Below are positions 45,903 to 54,669 of a stretch of DNA of 64,000 bases, in pieces (position 1 is the stretch's first letter; each line of letters opens with the position of its first letter). The notes under the pieces are model-generated. The model saw only the letters and a program-made list of their open reading frames with translations. It did no database searches and was not told the DNA's origin. This DNA comes from Amedibacillus dolichus DSM 3991 (GTDB taxonomy: Bacteria; Bacillota_I; Bacilli_A; Erysipelotrichales; Erysipelotrichaceae), in NCBI RefSeq assembly GCF_000154285.1, contig NZ_DS483475.1, positions 124,001 to 188,000 on the forward strand. The letters are read 5' to 3'. The position numbers were made by a program, and so were the translations under genes.

Positions 45903-46490
45903 CTACTTACCTACCCAACGGATATCTTCAAATGGGGAAACCACCAGCATTCCATTGGCAATAATTTGTTCTCTTTTAAAGGCGCCGACACTTTCAAAAC
46001 GCGAATCCAAAGAATCCATACGATTATCACCTACCAACAAGTATTCATCATCGCCTAGCTTCTTAGCTTCCATATCCTCGGTAAAAAGCCGACTGTTTCC
46101 TGTTTTTTTTCGCTGTTCAACATAGTCCATATCTAAAAATGATTCTTCAACCTTTTTCCCATCAATGTATAAACAATCATTCTTATAGGCCACTGTTTCA
46201 TTCGGTAGTGCAATAACACGCTTTACCCACAAGGAATCCGTTTCATAGTTTTTCGCCACAACAACATCAAAACGCTCGATTTCCTGTGTATATGATGCCA
46301 AAACATTGATAAACACCGATTGTCCATCATGTAAGGTAGGTTCCATTGATCCGCCCTTTACAACCTCTCGTCGCACAACAAATGTCAACAACAAGCAAGC
46401 TATTACAAAACAAATTAAAAATGTTCGCAAAAAGGACAAAGTCGAATACACTTTTCCTAATTCAAATGCTGTATCACGCTTTTTTTTCAT
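45903..46490 (-). CDS. lepB: Signal peptidase I, second copy
   Basis: 195 residues: cytoplasmic N-terminus, one membrane helix (about 20-40), then the catalytic domain with Ser in GGSMEPTL (about residue 48) and Lys in LWVKRVIALPNE (about 90), and VGDNRMDSLDSR. Cleaves signal peptides of exported proteins on the outer membrane face. The start overlaps the first copy (ATGA), so the two enzymes are co-expressed. Confidence 0.94.
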   Translation of the reverse strand: MKKKRDTAFELGKVYSTLSFLRTFLICFVIACLLLTFVVRREVVKGGSMEPTLHDGQSVFINVLASYTQEIERFDVVVAKNYETDSLWVKRVIALPNETVAYKNDCLYIDGKKVEESFLDMDYVEQRKKTGNSRLFTEDMEAKKLGDDEYLLVGDNRMDSLDSRFESVGAFKREQIIANGMLVVSPFEDIRWVGK

Positions 46491-47089
46491 TTCACAACCC
46501 TCATTCTGGAAAACGGAATTAAAACAAAAGCACCTCGTGCCTTGATATCCTCGCGTTCAACCGGACCAAAATCAATAGAATCTTTAGATATCCAACGATT
46601 ATCACCCAATAACCAATATTCATCTTCGTCAAGCGTTACCGGACCGAAATCACGTGTAAAGGTGGTATTCGAGCTAAGCACATCGTTCGCAAATTCATTA
46701 TCAAGATAAGGTTCAAACAATACCTCTCCGTTTACATATACCGTTTCATTTTCCGCATGCACGGTATCTCCCGGTAATCCGATTACCCTTTTTATAATGT
46801 TTCGATGCAGCGCCTCCTCATAGGCTACAACGATATCACCACGTTCAATATCGAGAAATTTACCCGCAAAGGCATTGGTTAAAACAAAGCGATCACGTTC
46901 ATCATCTAATGTCGGATACATACTGGCACCATCTACACGAACCGGTCGAACTCCGTATCCGTAGACAAAAAAGACAAGCACAAAGCATAACAAAATAATC
47001 TTAAACAAAGACAAAACATTGCTCACAATAACCTTTCCTAAGGTTTCCTTAGAATCCTGCCGATGTTTTCTTCTTGCAGCTTCGTTCAT
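46487..47089 (-). CDS. lepB: Signal peptidase I, first copy
   Basis: 200 residues with the same layout as the following paralogue: membrane helix about 26-46, Ser in DGASMYPTL (about 56), Lys in NIIKRVIGLPGD (about 103), and LLGDNRWISKDSID. The two differ clearly in sequence, so it is an old duplication. It lies between rplS, which ends with a terminator, and rbgA. Confidence 0.94.
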   Translation of the reverse strand: MNEAARRKHRQDSKETLGKVIVSNVLSLFKIILLCFVLVFFVYGYGVRPVRVDGASMYPTLDDERDRFVLTNAFAGKFLDIERGDIVVAYEEALHRNIIKRVIGLPGDTVHAENETVYVNGEVLFEPYLDNEFANDVLSSNTTFTRDFGPVTLDEDEYWLLGDNRWISKDSIDFGPVEREDIKARGAFVLIPFSRMRVVK

Positions 47090-47120
47090 GTCATACGTGC
47101 CTCCTTCCTATCCTATAATA

Positions 47121-47150
47121 AATAAAAAGACGGGTATTTCACCCGACTTT
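47121..47150 (-). terminator. Terminator of rplS
   Basis: AAGTCGGGT-GAAAT-ACCCGTCTT (one mismatch) then TTTATTT on the minus strand. Confidence 0.75.
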
Positions 47151-47152
47151 TC

Positions 47153-47503
47153 TTACTTACGAATTTCTTTGATACGTGAAGCTTTTCCAGAACGACCACG
47201 TAGGTAGAACAATTTATTTCTTCTAACCTTACCATGACGGATAACTTCAATCTTATCAATAATTGGAGAATGGATTGGGAATGTTCTTTCTACACCAATC
47301 TGGTTAGAAATCTTACGCACTGTAAATGCTTCAGAAATTCCTCCACCATGTTTTTCGATTACCAAACCTTCAAATACCTGAATACGTGATTTGTCGCCTT
47401 CCTTAATTTTTACGTGAACGCGTACAGTGCACCCTGGCTTGAAGAATGGTACATCTTTCTTCAACTGTGATTTCGTAACTTCATTAACCAACTGCATGTT
47501 CAT
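47153..47503 (-). CDS. rplS: Ribosomal protein L19
   Basis: 116 residues, basic; at the 50S/30S interface. [40 protein letters not shown] and the C-terminal [16 protein letters not shown] identify L19. AAAGGAGTG precedes the ATG. Has its own promoter and leader. Confidence 0.97.
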   Translation of the reverse strand: MNMQLVNEVTKSQLKKDVPFFKPGCTVRVHVKIKEGDKSRIQVFEGLVIEKHGGGISEAFTVRKISNQIGVERTFPIHSPIIDKIEVIRHGKVRRNKLFYLRGRSGKASRIKEIRK

Positions 47504-47582
47504 AATTAGGCACTCCTTTCGTCATCTATAAACGTTGAGGCTCTTGAATCCTAAGTTCAGCGGAACCGCGTTGCCGTTAAGC
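47504..47582 (-). promoter_or_regulatory. L19-type ribosomal protein leader of rplS
   Basis: A compact three-way junction: closing pairs AACG/CGTT and GGC/GCC enclose GCG-GTTC-CGC and TGAA-CTTAGGA-TTCA. Position, size and shape fit the known Firmicutes L19 leader, by which L19 is thought to repress its own mRNA. Identity rests on structure by eye. Confidence 0.6.
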
Positions 47583-47588
47583 TAATTT

Positions 47589-47617
47589 ATAATAGCATAA
47601 CCGAAGGATAATGTAAA
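47589..47617 (-). promoter_or_regulatory. Promoter of rplS
   Basis: TTTACA (47617-47612), 17-base spacer, TATTAT (47594-47589). Confidence 0.75.
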
Positions 47618-47786
47618 GCTTTTTCTTATAAACAAAACAGATTTTATACTTCTTTCGAGTTTAAGAAAGCTCGGGTACTTTCCTTTTCTTATCATACCAT
47701 TTTTTTGATATTTAGGAAATCCTAATCCACAGAAAATTCTTAATATTTCAATAAAATGACAAGTATTTACAGAAAATGAAAATCAG

Positions 47787-48509
47787 TTACATTTCTCCCT
47801 CGATTTCAGCCATAAGCTTTCGTTCCTCTTTGGTAAACGTACGTTTAGCTAGCAAGTCCGGACGCTTCAGTTTCGTCTTACGCAAGGATTCCTTTAAACG
47901 CCATTTACGGATATTTTCATGATGCCCACTCAACAACACATCAGGAACTCTTTGGCCATCAAATTCAACAGGACGCGTGTATTGCGGATACTCCAACAAT
48001 CCATTTTCAAAAGAATCATCTAAGTGGCTATCCTCCTGAATAACTCCGTCAACCAAGCGTATCAAGGCATCACTTATTACCAATGCAGCCGCCTCTCCGC
48101 CTGTTAAAACAAAATCACCGAGCGAAAGCTCCATATCAACATAGCTGCGGATTCGCTCATCAAAACCTTCATAATGTCCACACAACAAAATGATGTGCTC
48201 ATAGCTTCCAACCAATTCACGAGCAAGTCCTTGATGAAAAACCTTTCCCTGCGGTGTCATCATGACCACAAGAGAATCCTTTTCTCGAATCGCCTTTAAG
48301 CAATCTGCAACCGGCTGTACCGAAAGCAGCATTCCCGCTCCGCCCCCACATGGAGTATCATCTACATTATGATGCTTATCTAATGTATAATCACGGAAAT
48401 TAACAAGCTCTAGTTCTACTCTTTGATGCTCTAAAGCACGCTTGATAATCGAAGTTGTCTGAAAACTATCAAAATATTCCGGAAATAACGTTACAATTGT
48501 GATTTTCAC
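47787..48509 (-). CDS. trmD: tRNA (guanine-37-N1)-methyltransferase
   Basis: 240 residues; methylates G37 next to the anticodon to prevent frameshifting. The trefoil-knot blocks GGGAGMLLSVQPV (about 58-70), LLCGHYEGFDERI (about 111-123) and LSLGDFVLTGGEAAAL (about 132-147) are complete. Shares one base with the rimM stop region, so the two are coupled. Confidence 0.97.
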   Translation of the reverse strand: MKITIVTLFPEYFDSFQTTSIIKRALEHQRVELELVNFRDYTLDKHHNVDDTPCGGGAGMLLSVQPVADCLKAIREKDSLVVMMTPQGKVFHQGLARELVGSYEHIILLCGHYEGFDERIRSYVDMELSLGDFVLTGGEAAALVISDALIRLVDGVIQEDSHLDDSFENGLLEYPQYTRPVEFDGQRVPDVLLSGHHENIRKWRLKESLRKTKLKRPDLLAKRTFTKEERKLMAEIEGEM

Positions 48510-49009
48510 TACAATCCCTCCATCATAGTAACCTGCATAATCTTCTTTTCTTTATCGAACATCGTTACAAATGCTTTCACAAACGGAATGAGGAATTCGC
48601 GTTTTTCACCTCGAACACGCAAAACAAGATTCGCACCGGTTTCAATCAATTCAACCACTGTACCGATTTCATTCCCATCAATGTCCTGTACCCGAGCATT
48701 CATCATTTCATGGTAATATGCTTCATCTTCATTTAGTTCATGTAATTGCTCCTTGAAAATGTAAAGCGCATTTCCTTTCCAATGCTCCACTTGATTGATA
48801 TCATCATAATCTTTAAATTTCACAATCAGCATACCCTTATGAAGCCGTGCATTCACAACACAAAGTTCTTTTGTATGCCCATCGACATCTATATACAGCA
48901 CAGCGTTTTTAGCAAAGCGTTCTTCCCAAAAATCGCTCGTAATTTTTACTTTTACTTCTCCTCGCAAACCATGCGTGTTGGTTAAAATACCTATCTTGAT
49001 TTTCTCCAT
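48509..49009 (-). CDS. rimM: Ribosome maturation factor RimM
   Basis: 166 residues; assists 30S head assembly with S19. N-terminal ILTNTHGLRGEVKV and a C-terminal PRC-barrel (ending LIPFVKAFVTMFDKEKKIMQ) match the family. The ATG at 49009 follows AAAGGAGGG; the longer frame to 49045 has no such signal. Confidence 0.95.
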   Translation of the reverse strand: MEKIKIGILTNTHGLRGEVKVKITSDFWEERFAKNAVLYIDVDGHTKELCVVNARLHKGMLIVKFKDYDDINQVEHWKGNALYIFKEQLHELNEDEAYYHEMMNARVQDIDGNEIGTVVELIETGANLVLRVRGEKREFLIPFVKAFVTMFDKEKKIMQVTMMEGL

Positions 49010-49082
49010 ATACCCTCCTTTTATTATTCGTATTATATCATACAAATCTACGGATATTACGCTTTCTTAAGCAACTTTAAAA

Positions 49083-49119
49083 AAAAGACAAGGCGCATTC
49101 ATATTACGCATTGTCTATG
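49083..49119 (-). terminator. Terminator between khpA and rimM
   Basis: AGACAA-TGCG.../...CTTGTCT stem followed by T8 on the minus strand. rimM-trmD then start from an extended -10 (TGATATAAT) just before rimM. Confidence 0.75.
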
Positions 49120-49141
49120 CTTGTGCATCTGTATAGCTTGG

Positions 49142-49396
49142 TTAATACGCTTCAAATTTGATCATAACGCGTTTATCCTCTTTACGAGAGGCAACAGACA
49201 TCATTTGGCGAATGCTTGTAGCCATCATTCCACGACGCCCAATCAAACGAGCTACGTCCTCACTATTTGCATATACATACAGCAATACCTCATTTTCTTC
49301 TAATGTAGGCATTAGTTTAACAGATACATTGGTCTTATCCTCGACCATCGGTGTTACTAAATCCAGCAACGCTTTTTCATAATCGATCATGTTCAA
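49142..49396 (-). CDS. khpA: KhpA, single KH-domain RNA-binding protein
   Basis: 84 residues; the GxxG loop is GRRG in RLIGRRGMMATSIRQM (about 53-68). Pairs with the Jag/KhpB protein in Gram-positives to bind RNA and influence cell elongation. Begins directly after rpsP. Confidence 0.94.
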   Translation of the reverse strand: MNMIDYEKALLDLVTPMVEDKTNVSVKLMPTLEENEVLLYVYANSEDVARLIGRRGMMATSIRQMMSVASRKEDKRVMIKFEAY

Positions 49397-49669
49397 TTAC
49401 TTTGCGTTTTTTTCATCGTGTAGGCGTTTCATAACTCCCTGTTTAGACAATAGATTACGAACAGTATCGCTTGGCTGAGCACCGTTCTTCAACCATTTCA
49501 TTGCCAATTCCTCATCAACGCTTACACTTGCAGGGTTAGTTGTTGGATTGTATGTTCCGATAGTTTCAATAAAACGACCATCTCTTGGGAAACGTGAATC
49601 TGCCGCTACGATACGGTAGAAAGGTTTTCCCTTAGATCCCATTCTTTTAAGTCTTAATTTTACAGCCAT
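49397..49669 (-). CDS. rpsP: Ribosomal protein S16
   Basis: 90 residues with [32 protein letters not shown] and the [11 protein letters not shown] region typical of S16, an early 30S assembly protein. TAGGAGGAA precedes the ATG. Confidence 0.97.
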   Translation of the reverse strand: MAVKLRLKRMGSKGKPFYRIVAADSRFPRDGRFIETIGTYNPTTNPASVSVDEELAMKWLKNGAQPSDTVRNLLSKQGVMKRLHDEKNAK

Positions 49670-49699
49670 GTGTATTCCTCCTAATGTTTTTACTTGATA

Positions 49700-49746
49700 A
49701 GTATAGCATAAAGAAATCAGGTGTCAAGTATTTTTCCTTGACACCT
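49700..49746 (-). promoter_or_regulatory. rpsP promoter embedded in the post-ffh hairpin
   Basis: TTGACA (49727-49722), 16-base spacer, TATACT (49705-49700). The -35 lies in one arm of a perfect ten-pair inverted repeat, AGGTGTCAAG/CTTGACACCT (49746-49737 with 49728-49719), which follows the ffh stop. Confidence 0.75.
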
Positions 49747-49754
49747 TTGTTTTT

Positions 49755-51167
49755 TTAAAATCTTCGTCCACCCTTTTTCGATTGACGCATCATCTTATTC
49801 ATATTACGCATTTGCTTCATAGCACCTAGCTTTGACATATTTCCCATTGCCGGCATACCGCCTTTGCTAAGATTTCCCATTTGCTTCATCATAGTTTTCA
49901 TTTTATTATAGTCATTTAACAAGCGATTAACATCAGCAACCGTTGTTCCGCTTCCATTCGCAACACGATTTTTACGGGAAGCTCGCATAATATCAGGATT
50001 TTCACGCTCTTCCGGTGTCATACTTAAAATAATCGCTTCGTTCTTTTTCATCTTATCATCAGCCTTTGCCTCATCGATCTGTCCGGCAAACTGGTTCATA
50101 CCCGGGATCATTTTCATTAAGTTTCCCAAAGAACCCATTTTTTTCATCTGTTGGAACTGCATAAGCATATCATTCAATGTAAACGTACCGCTCATCATTC
50201 GGTTTGCCGTTTTATTTGCAGCTTCGATATCCATCTTTTCCTGTGCTTGCTCTACCAATGACATGATATCTCCCATGCCAAGAATGCGATCAGCCATACG
50301 ACTAGGGTGGAAAACATCTAAATCCTCGATTTTTTCACCAAGTCCGACAAATTTCACCGGAACACCGGTAATACTTCTTACCGACAACACACCACCGCCG
50401 CGAGAATCACCGTCAAGCTTCGTTACAACAAGTCCGCTAACCTGTAGCTGTTCATGAAAGCTGCTAGCAACATTCACAATATCTTGCCCCGTCATTGCAT
50501 CAACCGTTAATAAAATATCATCTGGTTGAACAAAAGACTTTATATCCGCAAGCTCCTGCATTAGCGCATCATCAATATGCAAACGACCGGCAGTATCCAA
50601 CAATACCGTATCATAGCCATGCTCCCGTGCATACTCCATCGCCGCTTTCGCTGTATCAAGTGCTTTTGTTTCAATTCCAAGTGAGAATACCTCAACACCA
50701 ATACTTTTCCCCAAAGTCTTTAGCTGCTCAATAGCTGCCGGACGAACAACATCACATGCAACAAGCAAAGGCTTACGTGCCTGTTTTTTTTGCATTACAT
50801 TAGCAATCTTCGCCGATGCAGTTGTTTTACCAGTTCCTTGCAAACCGACCATCATAATCGTTGTAATGCCATTTGCTTTATAATTGATTGGAGCATCTTC
50901 ACTTCCAAGTAAATCTACAATCTCATCATGAACGATTTTCACAACCATTTGTCCGGGATTTAAAGACCCCAGTACTTCTTCGCCTAAAGCTTTTTCCTTA
51001 ATGCGTGCAATAAAATCCTTTACAACACCATAATTTACATCTGCTTCCAAAAGAGACATACGTACCTCTCGAAGCATATCATTCATGTTTTTTTCAGTCA
51101 GCTTTCCTTTGCCGGTGATATTTTTAAACGCTTTTGTCAAGCGATCACTTAACGATTCAAATGCCAT
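49755..51167 (-). CDS. ffh: Signal recognition particle protein Ffh
   Basis: 470-residue SRP GTPase. N domain, G domain with GLQGTGKTT (about 107-115), DTAGRLHID and TKLDGDSRGG, and a methionine-rich M domain (from about 330) that binds the SRP RNA and signal sequences; the tail KMMRQSKKGGRRF is basic. No ylxM is found upstream; an RlmA-like gene is there instead. Confidence 0.97.
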   Translation of the reverse strand: MAFESLSDRLTKAFKNITGKGKLTEKNMNDMLREVRMSLLEADVNYGVVKDFIARIKEKALGEEVLGSLNPGQMVVKIVHDEIVDLLGSEDAPINYKANGITTIMMVGLQGTGKTTASAKIANVMQKKQARKPLLVACDVVRPAAIEQLKTLGKSIGVEVFSLGIETKALDTAKAAMEYAREHGYDTVLLDTAGRLHIDDALMQELADIKSFVQPDDILLTVDAMTGQDIVNVASSFHEQLQVSGLVVTKLDGDSRGGGVLSVRSITGVPVKFVGLGEKIEDLDVFHPSRMADRILGMGDIMSLVEQAQEKMDIEAANKTANRMMSGTFTLNDMLMQFQQMKKMGSLGNLMKMIPGMNQFAGQIDEAKADDKMKKNEAIILSMTPEERENPDIMRASRKNRVANGSGTTVADVNRLLNDYNKMKTMMKQMGNLSKGGMPAMGNMSKLGAMKQMRNMNKMMRQSKKGGRRF

Positions 51168-51235
51168 TATATTTTCCGCCTTTCTAAAAATCTCTATCGC
51201 AATTATAGCATAGCTGCATAGGTTTTGAAAACGGG

Positions 51236-52024
51236 TTATTTCCGTTTATAAATTTGAATAACAAATGCAATCTCACTATCAAGTACTTCTACCTGTCGCA
51301 AACGCTCACTTCCCTCTTTCGGTGATTTCCAATAATACGGAGTCATTTGAAAAAGGGCATGAATTGCTTTTTGTCCAACCACATGAATTTCATCGGTTAA
51401 GCAAATCTCTTTCCATAATTCAAAATCTTCACAATCTAATGTATCCTCAACATTTTCATATACCTCTTTATATAAAATTTCTTTTAACTGGTACAAGTGC
51501 CTTGCTCCCGGTCCCACCTTAATAAAATAACCGTCTTTATGAACAATGCGCTTTACCTCTGAAATCTCATAAGGAGCAAATACGGATAGTAAGACATCGG
51601 CAAAATCATTTACCAAAGGCAGATGTACAACATTAGCAACGGCATAATGCACCTTGGTTTTTGCACGACACGCATAATCAATTCCAACCTTAGATAAATC
51701 AAAACCATAGATTTCTGCATCTGGAATTTGCTTTGCCAAATAATTCGTATAGTATCCTTCTCCACAGCCTGCATCAACAACAGTCGAAGGCTGTAACTCA
51801 ACAAGCAGTTGTGCAAGCTTATTTCTTAATATAGCATAATGATCAAGCGTCAAAAATTCTGTTCTTGAACGAATCATTTCTTTGTCATCACCGTGCTGCC
51901 GTGAAGAGCCGACAACAAAATTTACATACCCTCGTCTTGCAATATCAAAGGTATGACGATTTTCGCATTGGTAGCTGTTATTTCTTTGTAACAGCTTTTT
52001 GTTACATTTGGGACATCGATACAT
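51236..52024 (-). CDS. rlmA: RlmA-type 23S rRNA guanine-N1 methyltransferase
   Basis: 262 residues. An N-terminal zinc site (CPKCNKKLLQRNNSYQCENR with following His) precedes a SAM-dependent methyltransferase fold with VVDAGCGEGYYTNYL (about 86-100). Homologues methylate G745 or G748 of 23S rRNA; the latter version affects macrolide (tylosin) resistance, and which base is modified here is not clear. Start at 52024 chosen by context; the ribosome binding site (AAAGTGAG) is modest. Confidence 0.85.
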   Translation of the reverse strand: MYRCPKCNKKLLQRNNSYQCENRHTFDIARRGYVNFVVGSSRQHGDDKEMIRSRTEFLTLDHYAILRNKLAQLLVELQPSTVVDAGCGEGYYTNYLAKQIPDAEIYGFDLSKVGIDYACRAKTKVHYAVANVVHLPLVNDFADVLLSVFAPYEISEVKRIVHKDGYFIKVGPGARHLYQLKEILYKEVYENVEDTLDCEDFELWKEICLTDEIHVVGQKAIHALFQMTPYYWKSPKEGSERLRQVEVLDSEIAFVIQIYKRK

Positions 52025-52058
52025 AATCAAAACTCACTTTCGTCAAGCATTATACCAT

Positions 52059-52086
52059 AAAAAAAGATATCGCGAGGATATCTTTT
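52059..52086 (-). terminator. Terminator after the 63-residue gene
   Basis: AAAGATATC/GATATCTTT stem followed by T-run on the minus strand. It overlaps the region just upstream of the RlmA-like gene. Confidence 0.8.
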
Positions 52087-52102
52087 CACACAAATATAAG
52101 AA

Positions 52103-52294
52103 TTATTTGCGATTTCTTTGGTTGATTGAATTGTTGCGTTGTTCTTTAAAATCACCGGAAGCACGTTCACGATCAAATTCCTTTTGATGCTTACGTTTTT
52201 CCTGTTCAATTTCCGCACCTAATTCAATACCCATCTCGTATTGAAATAAATCCTGTTCAATCTGATTTCGGTTATGTTGATTCTTACGTTCCAT
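52103..52294 (-). CDS. Small hydrophilic protein, possibly spore-related
   Basis: 63 residues, rich in Gln, Asn, Arg and Glu, without hydrophobic segments. GAGGTG precedes the ATG at 52294, and a terminator follows, so it is a real monocistronic gene. The stretch DLFQYEMGIELGAEI resembles the N-terminal GPR-cleavage region of alpha/beta small acid-soluble spore proteins (FKYEIASELGV-like), but the second conserved SASP block is missing. Function is not established. Confidence 0.6.
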   Translation of the reverse strand: MERKNQHNRNQIEQDLFQYEMGIELGAEIEQEKRKHQKEFDRERASGDFKEQRNNSINQRNRK

Positions 52295-52339
52295 TTTTAT
52301 CACCTCACAAATATTTTGTGTTGGTGATAAAAAATTATA

Positions 52340-53557
52340 CTAGAAAATATCTTCGATATCTTCTGCCATTTTTTGGTTTGGATAGACATCAACAAATTCG
52401 CATTTTTCAACACACTCATCAATCAATGCTTCAAAATCAAAGCGTGCCTCCAAGGCTTGTGAACGGCGCTTCGTTGGTTTTGTAACCGGATTTTTGGGAG
52501 TGAAAATCGTACAACAATCTTCAAAAGGCAAAATACTTGTTTCATAGGTTCCGATATGCTTTGCCAAATCTATAATTTCCAATTTATCCATACATGCCAC
52601 CGGACGAATCACAGGAAGCTGCGTTACACAATTAATTGTTTGCATGCTTTCCAAAGTCTGACTTGCTACCTGACCGATGCTTTCACCATTTACAATAGCG
52701 AGTGCATTTTGCTTTTCGCAAATTTTTTCCGCAATACGATACATCATACGACGCATGATGGTAATCGCATAGCTTTCATCGCAATTTTTATAAATAGCTA
52801 ACTGCAAATCAGTAAAGGGCACAATATGTACACGAATATGCCCTTGATATGGTGCAATCAAACGAGCTAGCTCCAGCACCTTATCCTGAGCGGCTTTGGA
52901 GGTATAAGGCGGTGAAGCATAATGAATGCACTCAATGGCAATACCGCGTTTCATTGTTAAATACCCCGCTACCGGTGAATCGATTCCACCGGATAGCATA
53001 ACAAGTGCCTTTCCGCCTACCCCTACCGGATATCCTCCGGCACCATGAATTTTATTCGTCATGATATATGTATGTGTTTCATGTAATTCAATCTGTATGC
53101 GCAAATCCGGTGTTTTAACATTTACCTTTAAATCGGTATGACGTAAAATCTCAGTAGCTACCGTACGATTAATTTCATCAGAAATCATCGGGAACTGCTT
53201 AAAGCTTCTACGTGCTTCGATTTTAAATGTTTTTGCATCACTGAATTTTGCAACATGAAGTGCACATTCCTTAATGACCTCTATATCACTGTCTACACGT
53301 AAAGCAAAAGAAAAAGAAGAAATTCCAAACACCTTGGAGAGTGGCTTGGCGACCGCTTGTGGATCTTCGCCATGTAGCATGATATATAAACGATCATGTG
53401 TTCTTTCATAGCTCAGCTTTTCAAAGCTACGAAGTGCATTCTTTACATTGATCTGCAGCTTTTTAATAAAATCCTTCTTATTCTTTCCTTTTGTCGAAAG
53501 TTCTCCGAAACGGACAAGAATATGATCATAAACCAATTTATTTTGTTCGATAGACAT
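52340..53557 (-). CDS. thiI: tRNA 4-thiouridine synthase ThiI
   Basis: 405 residues: ferredoxin-like and THUMP domains (about 1-165), then a PP-loop ATPase with SGGIDSPVAGYL (about 183). It is the short Firmicutes form without the rhodanese domain, which relies on a dedicated cysteine desulfurase. That partner is encoded directly upstream with a 20-base overlap. AAGGAGG precedes the ATG at 53557. Confidence 0.95.
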   Translation of the reverse strand: MSIEQNKLVYDHILVRFGELSTKGKNKKDFIKKLQINVKNALRSFEKLSYERTHDRLYIMLHGEDPQAVAKPLSKVFGISSFSFALRVDSDIEVIKECALHVAKFSDAKTFKIEARRSFKQFPMISDEINRTVATEILRHTDLKVNVKTPDLRIQIELHETHTYIMTNKIHGAGGYPVGVGGKALVMLSGGIDSPVAGYLTMKRGIAIECIHYASPPYTSKAAQDKVLELARLIAPYQGHIRVHIVPFTDLQLAIYKNCDESYAITIMRRMMYRIAEKICEKQNALAIVNGESIGQVASQTLESMQTINCVTQLPVIRPVACMDKLEIIDLAKHIGTYETSILPFEDCCTIFTPKNPVTKPTKRRSQALEARFDFEALIDECVEKCEFVDVYPNQKMAEDIEDIF

Positions 53558-54668
53558 GACAAACCTCCTTGAGTGCAGACGCAAAGCTATCAACCTCTGC
53601 ATCTGTTGTTAAATGCGATAATGATATACGAATGGAATGTGTCGCTCGTTGCTCTCCCAATCCCATCGCCATGAGTACATGTGAAATTGCTTTACTTTTT
53701 GATGCACAAGTACTTTTCGCAGATACCGCAAATCCACGTTCATTTAAGGCATTGAGTAAAATCTCGCTGCCAACATACCTCGCAGAAACATTTAAAATAT
53801 ACGGGGAGCCCTGTATATCGCTGTTAATCAAAATATCGTTTTCTTCCTTCAATGACTTGCGTAATCGCTTATTCAGCCTAGATACATAGTCAAAATGCGC
53901 TTGTTGTTCCTCTAAGATTAAGCGCAGTGTCTTCGCGAACACAATATTCGTACATACATTGCTCGTTCCGCCACGCAAGTTAAATTCTTGCTGTCCTGCG
54001 CTAATTAAAGGTAATAATTCAATCATTTTTTTCTTGTATAAAATCGCACTGCCTTTCAAACCGTAAATTTTATGCGCTGAAAATGTTGCCATATCTATAT
54101 AAGACAAATCAACCGGAATCTTACCTAACGCTTGCACAGCATCTACATGAAAAGCCGCTCGAGAATTCGCATGTACATAATCTGCGCACTCTTTAATAGG
54201 ATTAATAGCACCAGTTTCATTATTCACCATCATAATACTTACTAAAATCGTATCCTTGCGCAGCGCTTTTTTTAAGGCTTTTACGTCAACACAGCCATTT
54301 TCAAGTACCGGTAAATAAGTAACCTCAAAACCGAAATGTTCCGCAAGCTGCTTACAAGCGCTATGAACACTAGAATGTTCAACACAAGTTGTAATCAAAT
54401 GTTTTCCTCTATGCATATACTTCCAAGCATATCCTTTAATCGCATAGTTGTTTGACTCACTTGCGCAAGATGTAAATATAATTTCTTCTTCTAGAACATG
54501 GAAAAGCTGCGCAATATTTGCACGGCTTTGTTCCATAAGCTTTGCACTTTCGCGTCCTAAATCGTGAAGCGAATCGCTGTTGGCATAATACCTTTCCAAC
54601 AGCTTTTCATAGGTATTCAACACCTCTTTACGAATAGGCGTAGTAGAAGCATAATCTAAATAAATCAT
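53538..54668 (-). CDS. Cysteine desulfurase partner of ThiI (NifS/IscS family)
   Basis: 376 residues, PLP-dependent. CVEHSSVHSAC (about 98), PLP Lys in ATFSAHKIYGLKG (about 200) and catalytic Cys in AKSTCASKSKAI (about 322) are present. The overlap with thiI points to sulfur delivery for s4U in tRNA, as NifZ does in B. subtilis. Start is 1 base after the ezrA stop. Confidence 0.93.
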   Translation of the reverse strand: MIYLDYASTTPIRKEVLNTYEKLLERYYANSDSLHDLGRESAKLMEQSRANIAQLFHVLEEEIIFTSCASESNNYAIKGYAWKYMHRGKHLITTCVEHSSVHSACKQLAEHFGFEVTYLPVLENGCVDVKALKKALRKDTILVSIMMVNNETGAINPIKECADYVHANSRAAFHVDAVQALGKIPVDLSYIDMATFSAHKIYGLKGSAILYKKKMIELLPLISAGQQEFNLRGGTSNVCTNIVFAKTLRLILEEQQAHFDYVSRLNKRLRKSLKEENDILINSDIQGSPYILNVSARYVGSEILLNALNERGFAVSAKSTCASKSKAISHVLMAMGLGEQRATHSIRISLSHLTTDAEVDSFASALKEVCHVYRTK

Positions 54669-54669
54669 A

